This document shows positions 57,007 to 64,000 of a DNA stretch of 64,000 bases, one piece after another. The notes beneath the pieces are model-generated. The model was given only the letters and a program-made list of their open reading frames with translations, did not search any database and was not told the DNA's origin. Origin of the DNA: Bacillus methanolicus MGA3 (GTDB taxonomy: Bacteria > Bacillota > Bacilli > Bacillales > Cytobacillaceae). The stretch's first letter is position 1. Each line of letters opens with the position of its first letter. The translations under genes and the position numbers were made by a program. The stretch lies in assembly GCF_000724485.1 (NCBI RefSeq), contig NZ_CP007739.1, positions 2,526,843 to 2,590,842 of the forward strand. Direction: 5' to 3'.

Positions 57007-58941
57007 TTATGATAATTTCACTTCTTCTTTCAAGGAAGAAATAAAGTCTGTAAACGCAACAGTTTTCGATTTTTGTTCACCATATTTACGGACGTTCACA
57101 GCATTTTCTTCCACTTCTTTATCACCGACTACAAGCATGTACGGAATTTTTTGTATTTGTGCTTCGCGAATTTTGTAACCGATCTTTTCATCACGGTCAT
57201 CCAGTTCGACACGGAATCCTTCAGCCTGCAGTTTTTCTTGGACGTGTTTCGCATAATCATAATGAGCATCAGGTGAAACAGGGATCACCTGTACTTGAAC
57301 CGGTGCAAGCCATGTTGGGAAGGCGCCCTTGTATTCTTCAATTAAGAAAGCAACAAAGCGCTCCATTGTAGAAACAACTCCGCGGTGGATAACGACCGGG
57401 CGATGCGGTTTGCCGTCTTCACCAACATACGTTAAATCAAAACGCTCTGGAAGCAAGAAATCCAATTGAACAGTTGATAAAGTTTCTTCCTTGCCTAATG
57501 CTGTTTTGACTTGAACGTCAAGCTTAGGACCATAGAAGGCGGCTTCTCCCTCTGCTTCAAAATACTCAAGACCAAGTTCATCCATTGCCTCTTTTAACAT
57601 GCCTTGGGCTTTTTCCCACATTTGATCATCGTCATAATATTTTTCTTTATCTGCCGGATCACGATAAGAAAGGCGGAATGAATAATCTTTTATGTTAAAG
57701 TCTTTATAAACCTCTAGCACAAGACGAACAACACGCTTGAATTCGTCTTTGATTTGATCAGGACGGACAAAGATATGGGCGTCATTTAATGTCATTCCAC
57801 GCACACGCTGCAGTCCGGAAAGGGCGCCTGACATTTCATAGCGGTGCATTGTACCAAGCTCCGCAATCCGAATCGGTAATTCACGATAGCTGTGCATGCT
57901 GTTTTTATAAATCATCATATGATGAGGGCAGTTCATCGGCCGAAGAACAAGCTGTTCATTGTCCATTTCCATGACAGGGAACATATTTTCCTGATAATGA
58001 TCCCAGTGGCCGGAAGTTTTATATAATTCCACACTTCCCATGATTGGAGTATAAACATGGTCATAGCCAAGACGAATTTCTTTATCAACGATGTACCGCT
58101 CGATCACACGGCGGATTGTTGCACCTTTTGGAAGCCAGAGCGGCAGCCCCTGTCCAACCTTTTGTGAGTTTGTAAATAAGTTAAGCTCTTTTCCAAGCTT
58201 GCGATGGTCGCGTTCTTTCGCTTCTTCCAGAAGACGCAAATGTTCCTCGAGGTCTTCCTTTTTAAAGAAAGCTGTTCCGTAGATGCGCTGCAGCATTTTG
58301 TTATTGCTGTCCCCGCGCCAATAAGCGCCTGCAATGCTGAGCAGTTTAAACTCTTTAATTTTTCCAGTGGAAGGTACATGAACGCCGCGGCAAAGATCGA
58401 AAAATTCGCCCTGCTCATAAATGGTTACCTTCTCGCCAGCCGGAATGGCTTCAATTAATTCAAGCTTGTATTCATCGCCTATTTCTTTATAAAGTTTTAC
58501 TGCTTCTTCACGGCTTACTTCTTTGCGGACAATTTCAAGATTCTCATTAACAATTTTTTTCATTTCTTTTTCGATTCGCGGCAAATCGTCCGGAGTCAGA
58601 GATTCCTCAAGGTCAATATCATAGTAAAAACCGCCTTCAATGACAGGCCCAACGCCAAGTTTTACATTTTTGTACAAACGTTTAATAGCCTGAGCCATTA
58701 AATGAGCCGTACTGTGGCGAAGCACCTCTAATGCCTCGTCACGGTCAGGAGTAATAATTTCTATTTCTCCGTCTTCTTCGATCGGACGGCGAAGATCATA
58801 CATTTGGCCGTTTAATTTACCGGCAATGGCTTTTTTCTTTAGTCCAGGACTAATAGAAGCCGCGATATCTTCCGTTGTCGTTCCTTTTGGAAACTCCTTT
58901 ACTGCTCCATCAGGAAACGTAATTTTCACAACGTCTGACAT
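57007..58941 (-). CDS. thrS: Threonine-tRNA ligase
   Basis: 644 residues. N-terminal TGS domain ([27 protein letters not shown]), editing domain with [15 protein letters not shown] and the [10 protein letters not shown] zinc-like segment, class II core with [13 protein letters not shown], motif 2 around [25 protein letters not shown], motif 3 [21 protein letters not shown], and a C-terminal anticodon-binding domain. ATG 58941 with GGAGGA; 37 upstream in-frame codons fall in the T-box. Confidence 0.97.
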   Translation of the reverse strand: MSDVVKITFPDGAVKEFPKGTTTEDIAASISPGLKKKAIAGKLNGQMYDLRRPIEEDGEIEIITPDRDEALEVLRHSTAHLMAQAIKRLYKNVKLGVGPVIEGGFYYDIDLEESLTPDDLPRIEKEMKKIVNENLEIVRKEVSREEAVKLYKEIGDEYKLELIEAIPAGEKVTIYEQGEFFDLCRGVHVPSTGKIKEFKLLSIAGAYWRGDSNNKMLQRIYGTAFFKKEDLEEHLRLLEEAKERDHRKLGKELNLFTNSQKVGQGLPLWLPKGATIRRVIERYIVDKEIRLGYDHVYTPIMGSVELYKTSGHWDHYQENMFPVMEMDNEQLVLRPMNCPHHMMIYKNSMHSYRELPIRIAELGTMHRYEMSGALSGLQRVRGMTLNDAHIFVRPDQIKDEFKRVVRLVLEVYKDFNIKDYSFRLSYRDPADKEKYYDDDQMWEKAQGMLKEAMDELGLEYFEAEGEAAFYGPKLDVQVKTALGKEETLSTVQLDFLLPERFDLTYVGEDGKPHRPVVIHRGVVSTMERFVAFLIEEYKGAFPTWLAPVQVQVIPVSPDAHYDYAKHVQEKLQAEGFRVELDDRDEKIGYKIREAQIQKIPYMLVVGDKEVEENAVNVRKYGEQKSKTVAFTDFISSLKEEVKLS

Positions 58942-58967
58942 GACTTTTCCTCCTTTTTCAGTAAAAA

Positions 58968-59260
58968 ATAAAAAACCCGTCCCTGTAATAAGGGACGAGT
59001 TGATTACCCGTGGTTCCACCCAAATTCCCACCTGCCAAGAATCTTCAGGCACGATGGCTTTGAAACAGAATAACGGTCTGAAGCCGTCAGCACTTACTAG
59101 TGAATACCACTCTTTTCATTCACGTTCAGAGCTGAAGTTTAGAGGTGGTAAGCATTCCATCCGTGTTAGGAAAGTTTCAGCCTTGCTTTCCCTCTCTGTA
59201 AACCGTGAAAGAATACCCTTGTCCTCATCATTACCTTTTACAAATAAACTTTATTATTGA
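58968..59260 (-). promoter_or_regulatory. Threonine T-box leader of thrS
   Basis: T-box core TTTGGGTGGAACCACGGG at 59024-59007. The specifier is ACC (Thr) at 59149-59147, followed by the ACCTCT context; stem I includes CAGAGAGGGAAAGC and GCTGAAACTTTCC. The terminator pairs CGTCCCT (58979-58985 region) with AGGGACG (58991-58997 region), followed by TTTTTTATTTTT. Confidence 0.92.
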
Positions 59261-59271
59261 TTATGTACGTT

Positions 59272-59300
59272 ATTATAGTGCGAAATTTTCGGAAAAGCAA
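59272..59300 (-). promoter_or_regulatory. SigA promoter of thrS
   Basis: TTGCTT (59300-59295), 17-base spacer, TATAAT (59277-59272). It lies in the short gap behind ytxC. Confidence 0.7.
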
Positions 59301-59309
59301 GGGACGGTT

Positions 59310-60176
59310 TCAATTCTCCTCATCTGTAAATGGAATAATGCTATTTTGTCCATTCAAGTCGGAAACAGGTTTAATTGAAACACGTTCTTCAAATATATTT
59401 ACAATTGTCCGGATTAACGGCTGATCCGGTTCTTCTGTATAAAGAAAAATCGTGGCAGGTGCAATTGACAACAGCGGAGCGATCGTAGCAGAATCAACAT
59501 AGACAGGATGATTAAATAACAATTTCCTGTCAATCATTCTCGCAAGCTCTCCTCGCTTAATCTCATCATATTGTTCATCAAAAAAGGTAATTCCCTCATC
59601 AATTAACAAATGAAGATGAGAAATTTTCGATGGTTTCATTTCTAAATATTTTCTTAATGTATTAATAAATATTTGGTATTCCTGCTCCATTTTGTATTCA
59701 TCAATCGATACTTGTACATACTTCTCAAGCAAATCTAAAAACGGCCTTAATCGAAACTTAACAAATGAATCAAAAGAAAAAGAGAGATTTTCCCGAAAAA
59801 TCAGGTCCATTGCATGAATTAATGTAGTTTCTAGATTAGTATCTTTAAAAAAGATTTCCAATTCCTCCCGTTTTCCTTCAAGAATCGAATGAATGATGTC
59901 AAGAATTTGCTGCTGCTCCTCGGGATCCTCATAATAGTAATGCTCTGCTATAATCGCTCGCAGCCAATCATCACGTTTCGTATAAGTGATAAATTCATAG
60001 AATGCTTTTTTGATAGCACGCAAAGTATCGTTCGAAAGCGAATTTATTGACACTTTTGCTATATGTCGATCTTCGAAAAGAAGAATATTTTTATAAGCTT
60101 CAGAGGATAAATGGAGCTGTAATGCCTTGTGCAGGTTTGAAGCATCCTCATAGTTTTGGAAGATGATTTCAATCAA
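59310..60176 (-). CDS. ytxC: YtxC-like sporulation protein
   Basis: 288-residue soluble, largely helical protein matching the YtxC family found between dnaI and thrS in Bacillus. Visible stretches: LRAIIAEHYYYEDPEEQQQILDIIHSILEGKREE and FVKFRLRPFLDLLEKYVQVSIDEYKMEQEYQIFINTLRKYLEMKPSKISHLHLLIDEG. No catalytic motif recognised; the biochemical role is unknown. TTG 60176 with GGGGGG six bases upstream. Confidence 0.85.
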   Translation of the reverse strand: MIEIIFQNYEDASNLHKALQLHLSSEAYKNILLFEDRHIAKVSINSLSNDTLRAIKKAFYEFITYTKRDDWLRAIIAEHYYYEDPEEQQQILDIIHSILEGKREELEIFFKDTNLETTLIHAMDLIFRENLSFSFDSFVKFRLRPFLDLLEKYVQVSIDEYKMEQEYQIFINTLRKYLEMKPSKISHLHLLIDEGITFFDEQYDEIKRGELARMIDRKLLFNHPVYVDSATIAPLLSIAPATIFLYTEEPDQPLIRTIVNIFEERVSIKPVSDLNGQNSIIPFTDEEN

Positions 60177-60283
60177 CCAAATCCCCCCTTATCACGTGAG
60201 AAACAAATCTCTGCTTTTATGTATATGGAGGACATGGCCAAAATAGAAGTCGAACAAAAGGAAAAGTATTTCTTATTTTTCAT

Positions 60284-60316
60284 AAAAAAAGAAAAAGGCC
60301 GCCAAAAAGGCGCCTT
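60284..60316 (-). terminator. Terminator after dnaI
   Basis: AAGGCCGCC (60295-60303) pairs with GGCGCCTT (60309-60316) with one bulged base, followed on the minus strand by TTTTTCTTTTTTT. Confidence 0.8.
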
Positions 60317-60322
60317 TCCATA

Positions 60323-61252
60323 TTATACTCTACGGTTAGGACCATCCACTTTTACAGGCGTGGAAAGATATTTGATCCTCTCCATTATTCTTGCAGCCTT
60401 CATCTGCTCTTCTTCACCGCGCTGGCTATGGGCAAGATGGTGCTGCAATTCTGTCGTGTTAAAATTAGAGGTAAAAAAAGTAGGCAAGTTCTCCATCATC
60501 CGGAATTGAAGAATGGTTCCCAATATCTCATCTCTTGCCCAGCTGCTCATCGTTTCTGCCCCAATATCATCAAGCATTAAGATTGGAGTTTTTTTCATAA
60601 TCTCAAGTTTCTCATTTACCGTTTGGTCGCCGATCGAATTCTTCATTTCCCGGAAAAATTCTGGAACATAAACAATTAAAGAGCTTATCTGTTTTTTAGC
60701 CAGTTCGTTGGCAATGGCACCTAATAAATACGTTTTTCCCGTTCCAAATGGCCCATACAAATAAAGCCCTTTCTGTTTCTCTCCGGGCCGGTATGTTTCA
60801 ACGAAATCTTTTGCCAGCTTAATTGCTTTAAGCCTTCCTTTGTCCAAGTCAAGTTCACCGAGAGAAGAATGAAGAATCTCTTTTGGCACATATATGCTCT
60901 GGATTAATCTTTCTTCTTTTTTTCGTTTGTCGTATAACCGTTTACGCGGACAACGGTCATAATTGATATCAATTGAACTCCCAGTCAACACTAAGTGAGG
61001 GTGGTAGCCTTTCATGATATTTTTGCATCCTTCAAGGCTTGGACACTCTTCGCATTCTTTGCTTTGAGTACTGTATTCATAAAGCTTTGTTAAACTTTTT
61101 TCAAGCATATCCGAGGTAATGGAACCTTGATTTTCAGCCAAGAATGCTTTTACGTATGGATCTTGATAAATTTTTTGTTTCATTAATTCATATCGTTTTT
61201 GAAAATCCACATGATTTGCAAGTTTTTTTAATGTATCATTTATTTTTTGCAT
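60323..61252 (-). CDS. dnaI: Primosomal protein / helicase loader DnaI
   Basis: AAA+ loader that places DnaC helicase at origins and restart sites; 309 residues. N-terminal helicase-binding domain with the zinc cysteines CEECPSLEGC and CPRKR; AAA+ domain with Walker A GPFGTGKTYLLGAIANEL and Walker B PILMLDDIGAETMSSWARDE. I favour ATG 61252 (MQKINDTLKK) with GGGGTGA eight bases upstream; GTG 61264 sits too close to the RBS. Directly behind dnaB. Confidence 0.93.
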   Translation of the reverse strand: MQKINDTLKKLANHVDFQKRYELMKQKIYQDPYVKAFLAENQGSITSDMLEKSLTKLYEYSTQSKECEECPSLEGCKNIMKGYHPHLVLTGSSIDINYDRCPRKRLYDKRKKEERLIQSIYVPKEILHSSLGELDLDKGRLKAIKLAKDFVETYRPGEKQKGLYLYGPFGTGKTYLLGAIANELAKKQISSLIVYVPEFFREMKNSIGDQTVNEKLEIMKKTPILMLDDIGAETMSSWARDEILGTILQFRMMENLPTFFTSNFNTTELQHHLAHSQRGEEEQMKAARIMERIKYLSTPVKVDGPNRRV

Positions 61253-61268
61253 GTAAAGACTCACCCCC

Positions 61269-62663
61269 TCACTTATACTTTTTAAGCTCCTGTTCTAATT
61301 TACGCTTTTCAGCTTCGAAATCAAAATCATCTTCTTCCTCATTTTTCTGTTCGGCTGATTGTTTTTGAACGAACCAATCAGGCAGCATTTCCGTGCGAAC
61401 AGGTTTCTTTCTCGATTGAGAACCGGCTGTTTTCTTTCCTTGAGCCCATTCCATATATTGTTTGTGCTCATTTTTTGCAAGTTCCATAGCTTCTTTAACC
61501 GTTTTAATTTTTTTGCGTGCCCAATGACTGGCGATTTTTTCAATATACCCTTTTGTAAGTTTCATATCTGTCTTTAGCATAACATATTGAACAAGTACAT
61601 TCACAACTCCCGGAAGAAGCTTTTGATTAAACATAATTTCTTCAATAATTTTTAAATCAGCATTTGAAGCCTCCGCTCCGCCTGAAAGGTCTTTTAAGAG
61701 CTGTCTTGGTGAAGTCGTTTCAAAATAGCGGATTAGCTCTTCTTCCTTTGATTTCGGTTCAGAATTGCTCGAACGGTAATTAACCGGCTGCACCCGGTCT
61801 ACAAGAGAAGGGAGCTCATCATTATGTTCAAATTGATACCAATCTCTTGCTGCTTTTCTTAGTTCTCCAATATCAATCTCATTATCTGCCGTGACAGCAC
61901 TAATAACAATATTCTTCATTTGAATCGCATCGATTCCATAAAGAAAAGCTAAGTTGCTAATTGCCTCTCTTACCTTTTTGTTTAAAGCTTTTTTCGGAAC
62001 AAGGGATTCCTGCAAGCCTGCTTGCAGCAGTTCAAAGTTAAATGTCGATTCGTCAATTTGTATTCCCTCCTGCTCTTTCCTTCCAATAAAAACCTGACCG
62101 TCGGCAGGTTGAATATCATTCAATGCTTCTTTATTCAATTGAAAAGCGGAAGGAGGAGCAGAAGCAAAAACATCCTGAAATGCCTTTGTGATTTCTTTAT
62201 AATCAGTCGGTTCAGGAATTTTTTGATCACTGAAAAATCGCTTTAGGCGGTTGAATTGATTTTTTCCAATTTTTCGGTACAAATATATATTTAGCATCCC
62301 ATCTAAAAAAAACTGTTCCGGTGTCAACGGAGGCAGGAGCTCATAAATAAATTCACGATTATCATCATCATGACGGACATAGCATTTCATTAATCCGATT
62401 CCTTCCAGCTTCAAGCGGGCCTGATAAATCTCTTTAAGGTTCATATCCATCATTGTCATTAAATTATGATGGGAAGAAGATTCAGACCAAAGCCGATTTT
62501 CTTCCAATTCAGCCCATAAAGTCATGTATAAACTAAAACATACAGGCCCAATTAACGGCTGATATAGAAAAGTCAAAACTTTGCGGTCATAATCATGTAG
62601 AAGCCCGCTAGCCGCAACGATATATCGGTCAACCGGTAAAATTTCTTGCCAATGCTGTGCCAT
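61269..62663 (-). CDS. dnaB: Replication initiation and membrane attachment protein DnaB
   Basis: Low-GC Gram-positive primosome protein (not the helicase) that works with DnaD and DnaI in helicase loading and membrane attachment; 464 residues. Domains: an N-terminal winged-helix DDBH1-like part (RKVLTFLYQPLIGPVCFSLYMTLW) and a C-terminal DDBH2 domain (ISNLAFLYGIDAIQMKNIV and LPGVVNVLVQYVMLKTDMKLTKGYIEKIASHWARKKIKTVKEAMELAK), then an acidic coiled tail. ATG 62663; RBS GAAAGG is weak. Sits between nrdR and dnaI. Confidence 0.94.
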   Translation of the reverse strand: MAQHWQEILPVDRYIVAASGLLHDYDRKVLTFLYQPLIGPVCFSLYMTLWAELEENRLWSESSSHHNLMTMMDMNLKEIYQARLKLEGIGLMKCYVRHDDDNREFIYELLPPLTPEQFFLDGMLNIYLYRKIGKNQFNRLKRFFSDQKIPEPTDYKEITKAFQDVFASAPPSAFQLNKEALNDIQPADGQVFIGRKEQEGIQIDESTFNFELLQAGLQESLVPKKALNKKVREAISNLAFLYGIDAIQMKNIVISAVTADNEIDIGELRKAARDWYQFEHNDELPSLVDRVQPVNYRSSNSEPKSKEEELIRYFETTSPRQLLKDLSGGAEASNADLKIIEEIMFNQKLLPGVVNVLVQYVMLKTDMKLTKGYIEKIASHWARKKIKTVKEAMELAKNEHKQYMEWAQGKKTAGSQSRKKPVRTEMLPDWFVQKQSAEQKNEEEDDFDFEAEKRKLEQELKKYK

Positions 62664-62723
62664 CCTTATTCAAACCTTTCAAAATAATAATACATGTATT
62701 GAAAAAAGAGCTAAAGATTATCT

Positions 62724-63194
62724 TCAGCTCCGTTTTGACTGTTCTTTCTTTATCAATTCTTTTAATTCTTCAATGAAGACATTTATATCCTTAAATTGAC
62801 GATAAACAGAGGCAAATCGGACGTATGCAACTTCATCAACTTTGGCAAGCCTGTCCATCACCATTTCACCGATCGTTTCACTTTTTATTTCAGACACACC
62901 TTGGTTTCGAAGTTCTTTTTCAACCTCATGGGTAATATCTTCTAATTGATTAAGTGCAACAGGCCTTTTTTCACATGCTTTTATAAGCCCTCTTAAAATT
63001 TTTTCCCGGCTGAATTCTTCGCGTGTTCCTTCTTTTTTAACGACAATAAGAGGAATTTCTTCTACTTTTTCAAACGTTGTAAAACGGTACCCGCAACTTT
63101 CACATTCCCGCCTTCTGCGAATTGACCGCCCCTCATCAACAGGCCGGGAATCTAAAACACGAGTACTGTTATTTTGACATGAAGGGCATTTCAT
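62724..63194 (-). CDS. nrdR: Transcriptional repressor NrdR
   Basis: Represses ribonucleotide reductase genes in response to dATP/ATP; 156 residues. N-terminal zinc ribbon [17 protein letters not shown] and [15 protein letters not shown]-cone domain [33 protein letters not shown]. First gene of a likely nrdR-dnaB-dnaI operon. No NrdR box was noticed in the window. Confidence 0.95.
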   Translation of the reverse strand: MKCPSCQNNSTRVLDSRPVDEGRSIRRRRECESCGYRFTTFEKVEEIPLIVVKKEGTREEFSREKILRGLIKACEKRPVALNQLEDITHEVEKELRNQGVSEIKSETIGEMVMDRLAKVDEVAYVRFASVYRQFKDINVFIEELKELIKKEQSKRS

Positions 63195-63353
63195 ACCATC
63201 AGCTCCAGCAAAAGATTAGTAAATAAACGATCACTTACTAATATCTTATAAAAAAGAAAATAATAGTACAAGTGGGACTCGGCCATTTAGTTTTTTGACA
63301 GATCCTATATATAAATTCACTTACTAATTATTTAAATACACATATTTTAGATA

Positions 63354-63384
63354 ATAAAAAAGAGGTGTATTAAATACACCTCTT
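63354..63384 (-). terminator. Terminator after speD
   Basis: A perfect 11-bp stem, AAGAGGTGTAT (63360-63370) with ATACACCTCTT (63374-63384), followed on the minus strand by TTTTTATT. Confidence 0.88.
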
Positions 63385-63402
63385 ATCATTCGTTTTCAAT
63401 TA

Positions 63403-63783
63403 TTACAAAGCTTGAGCTTTTGCTTGTTTCACTTGAACAGGACCCATACCCCGCGGGATTTCAATATTTTCGCGTGTTTGGGCTCCTAACGCTTCTGCAA
63501 TATAATCTGCAGCAATGTTAGGATCTAAATCGCCGCACGTATAAACATCAATGCTGGCGTAACCGTGCTCAGGAAAACTGTGAATTGTTAAATGAGACTC
63601 GGAAATAATAACAACTCCGCTTACACCCTGCGGTGCAAATTTGTGAAACGCTACTTCACGGATTTCTGCACCTGATTTTAATGCAGCATTAACGAAGATT
63701 TTTTCAATTTGCTCCATGTCATTTAACTTTTCGAAATCGCAACCCCACAGTTCTGAAATAACGTGACGACCAATTGTTTCCAT
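63403..63783 (-). CDS. speD: S-adenosylmethionine decarboxylase proenzyme
   Basis: Pyruvoyl enzyme making decarboxylated SAM for spermidine synthesis; 126 residues (the short bacterial type, SpeH). The self-cleavage site is Glu62-Ser63 in [15 protein letters not shown], giving beta and alpha chains and the pyruvoyl group on Ser63. His68 and Cys83 (DVYTCGD), needed for processing and catalysis, are present. ATG 63783 with AAGGGGGAG. Has its own promoter, a 145-base structured leader and a terminator. Confidence 0.96.
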   Translation of the reverse strand: METIGRHVISELWGCDFEKLNDMEQIEKIFVNAALKSGAEIREVAFHKFAPQGVSGVVIISESHLTIHSFPEHGYASIDVYTCGDLDPNIAADYIAEALGAQTRENIEIPRGMGPVQVKQAKAQAL

Positions 63784-63840
63784 AATTCAAGCTCCCCCTT
63801 TAACTTTTTTACTGATTTTCCTGAAATTTCTATTCGAGAC

Positions 63841-63910
63841 TGGTATCCAAACTACCACGGGGGAAAGTTAGTCCAAAGAGGTCCTAACCCTTTAAGTAGC
63901 TATCGTTACC
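63841..63910 (-). ncRNA. Candidate structured 5' leader of speD
   Basis: On the minus strand three helices can stack in one 70-base domain: GGTA/TACC at the base, AGCTAC/GTAGTT in the middle, and AGGGTTAG/CTAACTTT at the top, with CC/GG closing the TCTTT loop. The internal loops are purine- and C-rich (ACCCCC segment). No T-box, terminator or known riboswitch motif that I recognise is present. Its place, between a strong promoter and speD, suggests a regulatory leader, but the fold was drawn by eye. Confidence 0.4.
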
Positions 63911-63935
63911 TTATTTCAAGAAGTTCACGATGAAT

Positions 63936-63964
63936 AGTATACTTTGTTTATATTTTTTTTGCAA
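63936..63964 (-). promoter_or_regulatory. SigA promoter of speD
   Basis: TTGCAA (63964-63959), 17-base A-rich spacer, TATACT (63941-63936). Transcription should begin near 63929, leaving a leader of about 145 bases. Confidence 0.75.
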
Positions 63965-64000
63965 TACATGAATAAGTTTTTTTTATGAGAAATGTTGTTA

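Overview
The window comes from a Gram-positive, endospore-forming bacterium of the Bacillaceae. Gene content and order follow the Bacillus subtilis block running from speD-nrdR-dnaB to lonA-ysxC almost gene for gene, here read on the minus strand. Sporulation and germination genes (gerE, gerM, sspI, lonB, ytxC), strong AGGAGG ribosome binding sites, frequent GTG/TTG starts and T-box and L-box leaders all fit. The species cannot be fixed from sequence alone.

Layout, left to right. 1-8.6 kb: the start of ysxC, then the proteolysis and chaperone group lonA, lonB, clpX, tig, and the TPR protein ysoA. 8.6-18.3 kb: branched-chain amino acid synthesis, transcribed ilvE-ilvB-ilvH-ilvC-leuA-leuB-leuC-leuD, with a leucine T-box between ilvE and ilvB and a palindromic insertion between leuB and leuC. 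18.3-20.1 kb: a variable stretch with a COG4705-type membrane protein gene, a 94-bp palindrome and tRNA-Arg(UCU). 20.1-24.7 kb: ysnB, rdgB, rph, gerM, racE and a MarR regulator. 25-26.7 kb: a plus-strand AtoE-type transporter and gerE. 27-30.3 kb: sdhCAB. 30.5-35.1 kb: yslB, lysC with a lysine riboswitch and an internal beta-subunit start, uvrC, trxA. 35.2-40.6 kb: the fatty-acid block lcfA, fadR, fadB, etfB, etfA with a perfect FadR operator in front of fadR. 40.7-47.4 kb: a 27-codon membrane ORF, yshE, mutS2 (broken by one in-frame stop), polX, cvpA, zapA and rnhC. 47.4-55.3 kb: pheST with a Phe T-box, ysgA, sspI, the M42 peptidase ysdC, an all-alpha dUTPase, ysdB with a SigW promoter, and a TVP38-type membrane protein. 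55.4-64 kb: infC-rpmI-rplT with an L20-type leader, thrS with a Thr T-box, ytxC, dnaI, dnaB, nrdR, and speD with a structured leader.

Most of the window is ordinary chromosomal core. The parts that repay attention are: the mutS2 nonsense codon; a family of dispersed nested palindromes with a GGGTCAGACCC core, one copy inside the leu operon; a second family of AGGCTGACCCA hairpins at gene ends; the unassigned folded leader of speD; an extra competing hairpin just past the lysC terminator; and the position of the FadR operator. I see no prophage, insertion sequence transposase, CRISPR array or recognisable defence system.
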